64,000 bases of DNA from CAYRGQ01 sp964444885 (GTDB lineage Bacteria; Bacteroidota; Bacteroidia; Sphingobacteriales; Sphingobacteriaceae), in NCBI GenBank assembly GCA_964444885.1, contig CAYUIZ010000001.1, positions 1 to 64,000 of the forward strand. The letters run 5' to 3'. Below, piece by piece: positions 18,401-25,888 of the stretch. The notes under the pieces were generated by a model. It saw nothing but the letters and a program-made list of their open reading frames with translations. It was not told the DNA's origin and ran no database searches. Within the stretch, counting starts at the first letter, position 1. Every line of letters begins with the position of its first letter. The translations under genes were made by a program, and so were the position numbers.

Positions 18401-18576
18401 TGGGCCACTGTTTCGGCCGTGGCACCGGGGTACGACATGGATACGGTGACGCTAGGGGGCGCGATTTCCGGAAACCGGGTGATGGGCAATTGCGACATGC
18501 CCACGAGCCCAAGAATGATGAGCATTGTCGACACGACGGTGGCGAGCACGGGTCTATTAATGAAGGTCTTTAGCAT
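15403..18576 (-). CDS. RND multidrug efflux pump, HAE1 (AcrB-like) inner-membrane subunit
   Basis: A 1057-residue proton-driven exporter with the full RND layout: N-terminal helix (LKTFINRPVLATVVSTMLI), two large periplasmic loops (about 30-340 and 560-880) and 12 membrane helices. The proton-relay pair falls in the motif IGIVVDDAIVVVE, giving Asp407-Asp408 exactly as in AcrB. The pore domain and hydrophobic-amphiphilic (HAE1) features indicate export of drugs or similar amphiphiles. Its partners are the adaptor gene upstream (96 bp) and the overlapping outer-membrane gene downstream. No regulator is adjacent. Confidence 0.95.
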   Translation of the reverse strand: MLKTFINRPVLATVVSTMLIILGLVGMSQLPITRFPEIAPPSVTVSMSYPGATAETVAQSVLLPIEEAINGVENMTYIRSSASNSGSGNVNVFFKAGTNADQASVNVQTRISRAVNQIPPEVNEAGITVMPRQSGIIMTINLYSVDPDTTYDETFLQAYAQINVNRELLRVDGIAQVSRVGARDYSMRTWINPEKLAVYNLVPQDVITAIRDQNFEIAPGKFGETSNEVFETVLRHRGRFSTSEEFENIVIRTNEDGSVLYLRDVARVELGASNLGSDNKVNGYPGLTLNITQTSGSNAREIDLEVRKVLERLALNFPQGIEYEITYSVRDQIDESISQVRNTIFEAFLLVFIIVFIFLQDFRSTIIPAIAIPVSLIGTFFFLYLFGFSINVLTMFALVLSIGIVVDDAIVVVEAVHQKMARAALPAKQATVSTMSEITGAILSITMVMAAVFFPVGFMEGPAGLFYRQFAYTLATAILISALCALTLTPALCALLLKNAHTVEGETEAPEKPKNRFNRFKDKFFTTFNRAFNAFTAKYINTLHVLLKRKKLTLAGVGVVIALGVLAMNRTPAAFIPTEDDSFITYSLAMQPGASLARTTEALRRADSVLQQREAIAGMTTVSGYNAINASASPAFAVGYINLKPAKERGDIKNINAFLDTIRQDLDQIHEATFSVFPRPTVQGFGDFSGLEFVLQDRMGGSFQDFSFLADSFIAELEKRPEIGTAYTPFKANFPQYELEINPVKAKALGVDVRDLMTTVRAYYGRVQAGDFSRFGRQYRVYMQADFDYRAEPESFKSIFVRNKQGEMVPANTLITLNKTQGPENVSRYNLYNAITINATPADGYSTGQAMQAVEEIAHAGLPGNYSYEWTGMSREERESGSQTTLIFALSILFVYFLLAAQYESYILPFAILLSVPVGLLGVFLTINLVGLENNIYVQVGLIMLIGLLAKNAILIVEFAVQQRRLGMSIYESAIEGARMRLRPILMTSLAFVAGLIPLMWTVGPSAQGNHSISFGAAGGMLFGVTLGVFIIPVLYVVFKQLDELVKGKFSNAEVNA

Positions 18577-18672
18577 AAAACGATGTTGGTTGCGAATAAA
18601 TTAGCAAATAACCCCTGCCTGCGCCGGCCCGTGGAGGCCGTCAACAGCACATAAAGGCGTACAAAGGAGCTG

Positions 18673-19869
18673 TTATGTTCCGCTCGAGTTTAACGGGATG
18701 ATTTCCATGTCGTTGGTCAGCTTGTCAAAGCCAGACAGGACGACGCGGTCATTTACTTCCAAACCTTCGGCGACAATGTAGTTCGATCCGCTTTTGCCTG
18801 ATATGCGAATGGACTGTCGCTTGATTCGGTTGTCAGGCGTCAGCGTGTGAACGAAAATTTTGTCCTGGAGTTCGGTCGTTGCCACCTGGGGCACGAGTAA
18901 TACGCCGGGCATATTTTCTTCCATTTTCAGCGTGCCGGTATTGCCGGAACGAAGGATAAAGTCGGTGTTGGGGAACGTGGCGCGCAAGGATATGGCGCCT
19001 GTGGTGCGGTTAACTTGTCCGGTCACCGCGTCCACCACGCCTTGGTCGGGGTACTCTTCGCCGTCCGCGAGCAATAGCGTGACGTAAGGAATAAACCGTT
19101 CGGAACTGCTTAGGCTTAGCGTGTCGGTATTGTTGGCTTGGTCGCTATGTCGGCGGCTGAAATGCAGGAAATCCGATTCGCTCATGGCGAAATAGACATA
19201 GACTTCGTGGATGTCCGACAGGACCGTCAGCGGCTGGGAATCGTTTTTCGCCACCAAGTTGCCAATCCGTTTGGGTATCCGGCCGATGAAGCCACTCACC
19301 GGAGCCTTAATGGTGGTAAATTCGAGATTGATGCGGGCGCTGGCCACCGCCGCAGACGCCTGGGCCAGCGACGCTTGCGCCACCTCGTAGTCAGACTTGG
19401 CGCTTTGGAGCCGCACGTCTGACATCACTTCGTTGTCGATCAATGGCTGTAATCGGTCGACCTCGAGCTGCGCATTGCGGAGCCGCGCCTTTTCGACGTT
19501 CTCCTTCGCGAGGGCATTGTTTAGCTGTTCTTGGTAGGGGAGGGGACTGATTTTGAAAAGTGCCTGCCCTTCTTCCACAAAGGCACCTTCGTCCACATAG
19601 ATTTCTTCCAAAATCCCTTCAACTTGTGGACGAACCTCCACATTCACTTTGCCCTCAATCGTCCCCAAATAGTCTTTGACCGTGATCGCGGTGGAGGTGT
19701 CCACTACGTGAATGGGAAGGGACATGAGACTGTTTTCTACCTCCTTCTTTTTGGACCATCCATTGGTGCAAGAGATGAAGAAGGCTGCTATTAACGCGCT
19801 TATTATAAGTATCTTAGCGCTTTTTAAAATAATTTTCCTGTTTGTTTTAGCCGTGCCAATAACGTTCAT
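18673..19869 (-). CDS. RND efflux periplasmic adaptor (membrane fusion protein), lipoprotein
   Basis: A 398-residue adaptor linking the RND pump to the outer-membrane duct. An N-terminal hydrophobic segment ends in Phe-Ile-Ser-Cys, consistent with lipidation. The biotinyl-lipoyl half-motifs (GTIEGKVNVEVRPQVEGILEE and, after the hairpin, KAPVSGFIGRIPKRIGNLV) flank a coiled-coil hairpin (about 100-170), and a beta-barrel/membrane-proximal domain follows. I took the ATG at 19869 because longer in-frame reading adds about 85 residues of Arg/Pro-rich text and no signal peptide. First gene of the minus-strand adaptor-pump-duct operon. Confidence 0.92.
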   Translation of the reverse strand: MNVIGTAKTNRKIILKSAKILIISALIAAFFISCTNGWSKKKEVENSLMSLPIHVVDTSTAITVKDYLGTIEGKVNVEVRPQVEGILEEIYVDEGAFVEEGQALFKISPLPYQEQLNNALAKENVEKARLRNAQLEVDRLQPLIDNEVMSDVRLQSAKSDYEVAQASLAQASAAVASARINLEFTTIKAPVSGFIGRIPKRIGNLVAKNDSQPLTVLSDIHEVYVYFAMSESDFLHFSRRHSDQANNTDTLSLSSSERFIPYVTLLLADGEEYPDQGVVDAVTGQVNRTTGAISLRATFPNTDFILRSGNTGTLKMEENMPGVLLVPQVATTELQDKIFVHTLTPDNRIKRQSIRISGKSGSNYIVAEGLEVNDRVVLSGFDKLTNDMEIIPLNSSGT

Positions 19870-19976
19870 GTATCGCTTATTTCGTTGGTAGGATTTAGCT
19901 GGTTCGTCCGAGCTACCTCCGTCTACAGAAAGGCATAAGCTGTGCCAACTGGGGAATGGGCAGGCTGATGGACGGC

Positions 19977-20588
19977 CTACAGCGTCCCGAATGCGTACCC
20001 GGCGTCCAGCCAATGTGCGATCGCGCGTGGGAGCGCGTAGTGCAGTCGGGGCACGGCTTTGAGGTTGTCGTGGAAGACGACAATAGATCCGTTTCGAGTG
20101 TGTCGCAACACGCCCTGCAGGCATTTTTCTGGGGTGAGTTTAACATCAAAATCACCGCTTAGAACATCCCACATGACGACTTGGAATCCTTGGTCGGCTA
20201 AGGCGCGGTACTGGCTGCGCGTGCCGCGGCCATAGGGCGGCCGGAACAGGCGCGTGCCGGTGAGGCGTTCGCACAGATCCACGTTTTGCACGTAATGATC
20301 GCAAGGGTGGTGCCATCCATTGAGGTGATTGTAGGTATGGTTTGCTACCTGGTGCCCTTCGTCCACGATTCGCCTGAATATGTCTGGATTCTTTTCTATA
20401 TTGGCTCCCACGCAAAAGAAAGTAGCCTGTACGCCATACGTTTTTAAAGTATTTAGCACCCACGGTGTAACATCCGGTATTGGCCCGTCGTCAAATGTGA
20501 GAAAAATGCGCTTGTCGGCTCTGGGCCTATGCCAAAGTAACGAAGGGTATAGCCAACGCAACGCAGCAGGTGTCTTCACCGTATACAT
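19977..20588 (-). CDS. Polysaccharide deacetylase family protein (NodB domain, CE4)
   Basis: A 203-residue NodB-fold enzyme, almost only the catalytic domain. The motifs are complete: TFDDGP (Asp33-Asp34), the metal-binding HTYNH (His84 and His88), RPPYGRGT (about 116-123), and near the end VVFHDN. It should remove N-acetyl (or O-acetyl) groups from a polysaccharide or peptidoglycan with a divalent metal. There is no clear signal peptide: the start YTVKTPAALRWLYPSLLW is only weakly hydrophobic, so it may be cytoplasmic or membrane-associated. The ATG lies 5 nt after a full promoter, suggesting leaderless translation. It is transcribed divergently from the TolC gene. Confidence 0.9.
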   Translation of the reverse strand: MYTVKTPAALRWLYPSLLWHRPRADKRIFLTFDDGPIPDVTPWVLNTLKTYGVQATFFCVGANIEKNPDIFRRIVDEGHQVANHTYNHLNGWHHPCDHYVQNVDLCERLTGTRLFRPPYGRGTRSQYRALADQGFQVVMWDVLSGDFDVKLTPEKCLQGVLRHTRNGSIVVFHDNLKAVPRLHYALPRAIAHWLDAGYAFGTL

Positions 20589-20593
20589 GGTGC

Positions 20594-20623
20594 CAAAGAT
20601 AAGACAACTGGTATAAACTCAAA
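20594..20623 (-). promoter_or_regulatory. Promoter of the deacetylase gene, leaderless geometry
   Basis: On the minus strand TTTG (20623-20620), 18 nt, then TATCTTTG (20601-20594), a full consensus match. Only 5 nt separate the box from the ATG at 20588, so the transcript should start at or next to the start codon. Confidence 0.65.
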
Positions 20624-20660
20624 CGAACGGGAAAGTATATTGCTGTAAATCATACGTTGA

Positions 20661-22022
20661 ATGGACAAATCAGTATTTTCTTTTAAAACAATCTATATGT
20701 TGCTTGGCCTGCTGGCCGTGGCCGGCGCTGCGAACGCGCAGCAGGTCATTCCGGTAGAAGAGGCTGTAAACCGCGCGTTGGAGAACAACTTGCAGATTCG
20801 GCAGGTCGAGTTCCAGTATTCGCTTTCCGAACATGAACTCACTCGCTCCAAACTTGATTACTACCCGACGCTGAATGCAGGCATTAACGGCCGGCGAAAT
20901 TGGGGTTTGTTCTTCAATACGGACGTGGGCGCGCTTTCCACGCAGGCCGTCAACAACCTGGGTGCGGGCATCAATGCCGGGGTGAGCTTATTTCAAGGTT
21001 TTAGGCGCGTGCACCAAATTGCGGCTAACCGCCATCAGTTGGTGGCCGATGCCACGGATATCGATCGGGTTAAAAGCGACTTGACGCTAGCCGTCGTGAC
21101 CAAGTATTTGGAAGCTATTGTGAACATGGATATGTGGACGGCCGCCCAACAGCAGCTGATTGTGTCGCAAAACCAGCTCGAGGTAGCCAATATCAATTTC
21201 GAAGCGGGGCTGAGCACATTGGCGGACCTTTCCCAAGCTAAAAGCCAGGTGGCCATCGATGAGCTGAACGTGATTTCCAACCAAAACGCCTACGACTTGG
21301 CGCTGCTGGAGCTGAAGCAGCTCATGGAGATGGATCCGTCCAATGAGATAGCGCTGGTTAAGCCGGACTTGCCGGATATCGAACGCCCCACGTCGTATGC
21401 TTATGTAGGTTCCGAACTTTACCAAGAGGCGGTCGCCCGCTACCCGGAAGTGAAAGTGGCTGAGGCCCGCACCCGGGCGGCAGAACGCAACATCGGTGTG
21501 GCCAGAAGCACGTACTACCCGACCTTGGATATCGGCGGCAACATGAACACGGCGTACTCGTCGGCGATTCCGGATGTCGAGCTCGGGCTCCCGTTGATGT
21601 CTTTCCAGCGGCAGATGGAACGAAATTTTGCCCAAGCCGTGTTTTTTAACCTAAACATACCTATTTTCAATCGTTTTGACGCTCGTACGAACGTGGCTCG
21701 TGCCCGGATCAATTACGAGAATGCACTTACGACCGAGCAGCTGACCAAAAACAATCTCAACAAGATTGTACACCAAGCCGTAATGGACCTAAGGGCAGCC
21801 GAGAAGCGCTTTCTGTCGACCCGTATGGCGTTTGAGTCAGCTAAGGAAGCCTTCGATGTCATCCAGCAACGTTTCGACGTGGGCATGGCCAATTCCATCG
21901 AATTGATCACTTCCCAGACCACCATGAACAACGCCGAATTCGAGCATATTCAGGCTAAATACGACTTGATTTTCAGAAATAAGGTCATCGACTTCTATTT
22001 AGGCAAAGAAGTCGTATTTTAG
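20661..22022 (+). CDS. TolC-family outer-membrane efflux protein
   Basis: A 453-residue TolC-fold channel with a signal peptide (about 1-26, ending Ala-Asn-Ala-Gln) and no lipobox. Two OEP repeats are visible (about 35-230 and 250-445), including YPTLNAGINGRRNWGLFFNT and LGAGINAGVSLFQGFRR, which are typical strand/turn segments. It would form an outer-membrane tunnel for a type I or MacAB-like exporter. The adaptor gene begins 47 bp downstream. No ABC or RND pump subunit follows, so the inner-membrane partner must be elsewhere. This duct differs from the lipoprotein duct of the RND operon at 14 kb. Confidence 0.9.
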   Translation: MDKSVFSFKTIYMLLGLLAVAGAANAQQVIPVEEAVNRALENNLQIRQVEFQYSLSEHELTRSKLDYYPTLNAGINGRRNWGLFFNTDVGALSTQAVNNLGAGINAGVSLFQGFRRVHQIAANRHQLVADATDIDRVKSDLTLAVVTKYLEAIVNMDMWTAAQQQLIVSQNQLEVANINFEAGLSTLADLSQAKSQVAIDELNVISNQNAYDLALLELKQLMEMDPSNEIALVKPDLPDIERPTSYAYVGSELYQEAVARYPEVKVAEARTRAAERNIGVARSTYYPTLDIGGNMNTAYSSAIPDVELGLPLMSFQRQMERNFAQAVFFNLNIPIFNRFDARTNVARARINYENALTTEQLTKNNLNKIVHQAVMDLRAAEKRFLSTRMAFESAKEAFDVIQQRFDVGMANSIELITSQTTMNNAEFEHIQAKYDLIFRNKVIDFYLGKEVVF

Positions 22023-22069
22023 GAGACACGAACCCATATAATACACTAGTAGTCAATATCAATATACAA

Positions 22070-23410
22070 ATGGCAAAGAAGAAAACGAGCACAATGAGAT
22101 ACATCCTGATCGGGGCAGTGGTTTTGTTGGTTTTGGTGGTTGTGGCCAGCAAAATGGGCTGGATCGGGCAAGGCGATACAGTCAAGGTCGCGACGGATAA
22201 GGTAGAAAAGCGTACGGTTAACGAACAGGTGTCCGCCAGTGGCAAGATACAGCCTGAGGTGGAAGTTAAACTGAGTTCGGAAGTGTCTGGCGAGATCGTC
22301 GAGCTGCACGTGAAAGAAGGAGACGTGGTGGAGCAAGGCCAGTTGTTGTGCCGGATCCGTCCGGACATCTTGCAGTCGGGGTACGAGCGCGCAGTTGCCT
22401 CGCTCAACCAGCAGCGGGCCAGCTTGGCATCGGCCGAGCAGCAGCTCAAGCAACAGGAAGCCAGCTTTGCGAATATCGAGTCCCAATTTAACCGCAACAA
22501 GGCCTTGTTTGAGAAAAAAGTGATCACGGCGGCTGAGTTTGACCAAGCCCAAGCCGATTACCGCAGTGCAGTGGCTACGCTGGAAGCCCAACGCCAGAAC
22601 GTATTGGCTACGAAGTACGGAATCGACCAGTCACAAGCCGCCGTGCAAGAAGCTGGCGACAACCTTGCCCGGACCTCGATTTTCGCTCCGGTTGACGGCG
22701 TGGTGTCGTTGCTCGAAGTGGAATTGGGAGAGCGCGTAGTGGGTACGGCACAGATGGCCGGAACGGAAATCATGCGCATCGCCAATATGAACTCCATGGA
22801 AGTCAACGTCGAAGTCAACGAAAATGATATTAACCGCGTGGCGCTGGACAATGAGGCCGTGATCGAAATTGATGCGTTCCAAGGCCGACAGTTCAAAGGC
22901 ATTGTCACCGAAATTGCGAGCTCATCCACTACAGCATCTTCGGCCTCTAGTGCCGCCGGTACCGATCAGGTAACGAACTTCAATGTGAAGGTGCGTATTT
23001 TGCCTGAGTCTTACGAAGACTTGCTGAACCACGAGAACCCCAATCCCTCGCCGTTCCGACCCGGCCTGTCCGCCACGGTGGATATTCACACCCGAAGCGA
23101 CAACGGGCTGGCCGTACCTATCCAGTCGGTCACCACACGGGAGAGCACGGGAAAAGACTCGACCGATACGGAAGAAGCAACACCGCGGTCTGCCGGCCCT
23201 AAGAAAGCCAAGGAATACGTCTTTGTCTACGACGGCACCGGGGTGGTCAAGCAGGTGGAAGTGACCACCGGCATCCAGGACGACATGTACATTCGTGTAC
23301 TCTCGGGCTTGCAAGAGGGCGACGAGGTCGTGTCCCGTCCGTTTAATGCGATCAGTACAACGCTGCGCGACGGCAACAAAGTCGAAAAAGTAGACCGAAG
23401 CGCGCTCTAG
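22070..23410 (+). CDS. Periplasmic adaptor protein, HlyD/MacA family
   Basis: A 446-residue membrane fusion protein with one N-terminal membrane helix (about 10-30) and no lipobox. The first lipoyl half (VSASGKIQPEVEVKLSSEVS) precedes a long coiled-coil hairpin rich in Gln and Ala (about 100-190). The second half (TSIFAPVDGVVSLLEVELGE) is followed by a beta-barrel and a low-complexity Ser/Thr/Ala linker near 280-295. It should connect an inner-membrane pump (MacB-like ABC in the usual arrangement) to the TolC encoded just upstream. A strong terminator 26 bp after the stop closes the transcript, so the pump gene is not in this operon. Confidence 0.9.
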   Translation: MAKKKTSTMRYILIGAVVLLVLVVVASKMGWIGQGDTVKVATDKVEKRTVNEQVSASGKIQPEVEVKLSSEVSGEIVELHVKEGDVVEQGQLLCRIRPDILQSGYERAVASLNQQRASLASAEQQLKQQEASFANIESQFNRNKALFEKKVITAAEFDQAQADYRSAVATLEAQRQNVLATKYGIDQSQAAVQEAGDNLARTSIFAPVDGVVSLLEVELGERVVGTAQMAGTEIMRIANMNSMEVNVEVNENDINRVALDNEAVIEIDAFQGRQFKGIVTEIASSSTTASSASSAAGTDQVTNFNVKVRILPESYEDLLNHENPNPSPFRPGLSATVDIHTRSDNGLAVPIQSVTTRESTGKDSTDTEEATPRSAGPKKAKEYVFVYDGTGVVKQVEVTTGIQDDMYIRVLSGLQEGDEVVSRPFNAISTTLRDGNKVEKVDRSAL

Positions 23411-23436
23411 TCCGCAAAGCCAAAACAATCATACGA

Positions 23437-23474
23437 AAGCCTGCTTCCCGAATGGGGGAGGCAGGCTTTTTTTT
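23437..23474 (+). terminator. Strong rho-independent terminator after the TolC/adaptor pair
   Basis: Stem arms AAGCCTGCTTCCC and GGGAGGCAGGCTT pair over 13 bp (one G-U) around a 6-nt loop, followed by eight T residues. Confidence 0.9.
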
Positions 23475-23610
23475 GACGACCTGGGCAGGCTTAGCCTTTT
23501 GTAGCGTGGGAAATTGACGGACGACGACGCTGCCGAATAAAGGAATGGTCGTTTGCAGACAACACAAAAAGCACGACGATTTTTCGCTGCACGGATACTT
23601 AATGTTTTAC

Positions 23611-23641
23611 TTGGACTGATTATAAATAAGCTTTATATTTG
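23611..23641 (+). promoter_or_regulatory. Promoter of the small protein gene at 23658
   Basis: TTG (23611-23613), 20 nt, then TATATTTG (23634-23641), a full match to the -33/-7 pattern. It supports the ATG at 23658 and excludes an earlier start that would overlap the promoter. Confidence 0.65.
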
Positions 23642-23657
23642 CGTCGAGATAACCACC

Positions 23658-24023
23658 ATGAATTGTCCGATTGTCAATTTTGTTGAAGTATTTTCCACGG
23701 CGCACGGCGCCGTGTACCAATGCAATAACCGCAATTGTTATTGGCTTGAGTTTGCCGGCGGACGTGCGCCGCTCCGGGTAGGGGATTTTCTCAAATTCAA
23801 GAAGCAAATCGATCACATTGACATTTCTAAGCTGTTGGGGGACTGTTCCCGGTCGGCGGACTTCACGATTGTCATGCCCCAATATACGGAGCGTTGCTTC
23901 GTTTTATGCGTGCAAGACATCCTTCGGTTGCGCGAACTGCTGGACGGAGCCAAGTTCATGATCGAGCTCAACAGCCTCGTGTGCGAATGCCTCCGCAGTA
24001 CGCCCGCCCGGGTGCCTGGCTAG
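23658..24023 (+). CDS. Small conserved Bacteroidota protein, possibly DUF6686
   Basis: A 121-residue soluble protein without signal peptide. Notable are paired cysteines (YQCNNRNCYWLEFAGG), further Cys residues at about 62, 81 and 85, and a C-terminal helical part (LRLRELLDGAKFMIELNSL). The compact Cys-containing beta-strand start (STAHGAVYQCNN) followed by a helix resembles a small uncharacterised family seen in Sphingobacteriaceae, which I believe is DUF6686, though I cannot confirm this. A zinc- or metal-binding role is conceivable. It has its own promoter, is preceded by a strong terminator and ends 39 bp from the convergent DUF4097-like gene. Confidence 0.65.
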   Translation: MNCPIVNFVEVFSTAHGAVYQCNNRNCYWLEFAGGRAPLRVGDFLKFKKQIDHIDISKLLGDCSRSADFTIVMPQYTERCFVLCVQDILRLRELLDGAKFMIELNSLVCECLRSTPARVPG

Positions 24024-24062
24024 GTACGGCACCTTTCGTTTCCTTTACTTCTATTCGTCTGT

Positions 24063-25337
24063 TTATTTTAACGTCACCGATCCGTAGCGGGCGTTGATGT
24101 TGACGGTATTGGCGGACGCTTCGTTCCAATACCCGGTGTACTGCTTCGACGTGTTGCCGCCGCTTGATTCGTTCACCTTCGCCTTGGCACCGTAGTGGAA
24201 GTTGCCGTAGCTGATGGCCGTATTAAAGTCGAAGGCCGCGTTTTTGGCTGGCAATACGACGACGGACGAGTAGGACGCCGCGATATTAGCTTCCTTGATA
24301 TGGGGTCCGAGTCCCACGGACAGGCCGCTGCTGTAGCGCAGGCTGATGTCTGCCGACTCGGTGATCGAGCTTATTTTTCCGTTGCCGGAGTAGCTGAGCG
24401 AGATCGTTGCTTTGCCAATTTCGCCTAGCGTCAATCCCCCGTAGTTAATGTCTATTTCCGCTTCCCGCGCCGATGCGATTTCCACTTTGGAATAGTTGGC
24501 AGAGATGGAGTTGTTCGTGGCGCTCAGTCTGCCAGTTTTCAAGCTACCGTACCGTACGGACACATCCAGTTTTCCTTCGCGGTCGCCCGTCTCGATCGCG
24601 CCGTAGCGGTTGCTCAGGCTGAGTTCGTTGGTGGCTGGCATAAATACTTCGTAACTAACGGATAATTCCTGGTTGCGGCTGCCCGTCAGGGAAGAAAGCC
24701 AGCCGGATTCGGCCGAAGCGATCGACGTCTGGAAGCGCACTTCGTTTCCTGATTTGCTGTCGCGGATCGTCACGCGGTCCAAGGCTTCCCTGGCACGGCG
24801 TTCCGAGCTTTCGCCGACCCGTATCTTGACCACGACCTTAAATTCCCCCCGGTTCCAGTTATTTACTTTGATGCGCCCGTAGCGGTTGTCAATGCTGAGC
24901 TTGTCCCCGCGGCCCGCCTTGTACACCTTCTCGATTACTTTTTCTTCCTGATAGGCTGCCGCTTCGGGGATTGGCCATCCTTCGGGACGGCTGCTGAGAT
25001 CCAGGGCCGCAATTTCGGCCTGGGCTTCGGCTAGTTCGCGATGCAACTCGCTCAGGTCAATGGCTTCCATCTCGCGCTGGGCTACCCGCGCTAATTTGTT
25101 GGCCTCTTCGCTAGACAAGCGCGCGAGTTTCTCGGATTCGCGTGCCAGTTCGGCAAAATCAATGTCTTGGATGCGGGCCGTGACATCGTGGGCAATCGAC
25201 GCCGAAAGCTCAGCCATTTGCTTGGCCACGGTTTCCAGTTGTTGGGCGGTCCGGCTTGTCGTTTGGGCGTACAGGGCCGTGGTGTGGCCGGCCAATAGCA
25301 GGCCGACCAGTATGCAGGTGTTATATTTGATGTTCAT
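24063..25337 (-). CDS. Exported beta-repeat protein (DUF4097-like putative adhesin)
   Basis: A 424-residue protein with a signal peptide (about 1-24, ending Leu-Tyr-Ala-Gln). Residues about 30-110 are a long helical, Ala/Glu-rich region, probably coiled coil (repeated LAREx and LHRELAEAQAEIAAL). After a linker the rest is regular short beta-repeats (VSYEVFMPATNELSLSNRYG, ADISLRYSSG) of the DUF4097/right-handed beta-helix type, ending NINARYGSVTLK. It is third in the operon after an ECF sigma factor and a predicted anti-sigma factor, so it may be a target or accessory of that envelope-sensing system. Its start overlaps the anti-sigma gene by 17 bp. The ATG at 25337 is chosen because it begins the signal peptide. 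Confidence 0.7.
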   Translation of the reverse strand: MNIKYNTCILVGLLLAGHTTALYAQTTSRTAQQLETVAKQMAELSASIAHDVTARIQDIDFAELARESEKLARLSSEEANKLARVAQREMEAIDLSELHRELAEAQAEIAALDLSSRPEGWPIPEAAAYQEEKVIEKVYKAGRGDKLSIDNRYGRIKVNNWNRGEFKVVVKIRVGESSERRAREALDRVTIRDSKSGNEVRFQTSIASAESGWLSSLTGSRNQELSVSYEVFMPATNELSLSNRYGAIETGDREGKLDVSVRYGSLKTGRLSATNNSISANYSKVEIASAREAEIDINYGGLTLGEIGKATISLSYSGNGKISSITESADISLRYSSGLSVGLGPHIKEANIAASYSSVVVLPAKNAAFDFNTAISYGNFHYGAKAKVNESSGGNTSKQYTGYWNEASANTVNINARYGSVTLK

Positions 25338-25881
25338 GTTCGCCGTTTTTGATGTTCGTGTTAATGTAATGGTACGTGTCCAATTGTTGCCCCAGCACCT
25401 CAATCTGAATTTTGAGGTTGTGGATCATGGCCTCGAGCGTCATTTGCTGATTGGGGCTGTCAGGCAGTTCCTGTTTTAAGCTCAAATAACTCGCTTCCAT
25501 CTGTTCCAGCACGGAAGAAAACTCGCCGTACAAGGTTGGGTTGGTGGCGGCAATAAAGGCAATCGAATCCTTTTTCTGCGTCACCAGGTCCGCATAGGTC
25601 TGTTGTTCGACAGCCAACTGGGGATTGATGCGATGGTAATCCTCGTATCCCTGCTTGCGTCCATAGGTAAACACTAAGGCGCCTGCCACGGCCAGCACGA
25701 GCACCGCGGCGGCCAACTGGGTGATGCGGGCAATGGATATCCGGCCCACATTGTTCTTCTTTTCGGGCTGTTGCCCGTCCAGGGATGCTTCGATTCGTTC
25801 CCAGAGACCGTCGGGCGGATTAGCCGCATCAAAGGCAGCCCGGTTGTCCCGAATGAATGTTTTCAAGTTCTTATCCATCAT
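25321..25881 (-). CDS. Probable anti-sigma factor (membrane-bound)
   Basis: A 186-residue protein with an N-terminal cytoplasmic part (about 1-50, with a helical start DKNLKTFIRDNRAAFD), one membrane helix at about 55-71 (LAAAVLVLAVAGALVF), and a periplasmic helical domain (about 75-186) with a long coiled-coil-like stretch. This single-pass topology, located directly behind an ECF sigma gene, is that of anti-sigma factors. No classical zinc anti-sigma motif is visible, so assignment rests on topology and position. It begins 7 bp after the sigma gene and its end overlaps the next gene by 17 bp. An alternative ATG is one codon in. Confidence 0.68.
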   Translation of the reverse strand: MMDKNLKTFIRDNRAAFDAANPPDGLWERIEASLDGQQPEKKNNVGRISIARITQLAAAVLVLAVAGALVFTYGRKQGYEDYHRINPQLAVEQQTYADLVTQKKDSIAFIAATNPTLYGEFSSVLEQMEASYLSLKQELPDSPNQQMTLEAMIHNLKIQIEVLGQQLDTYHYINTNIKNGEHEHQI

Positions 25882-25888
25882 TTCTATC

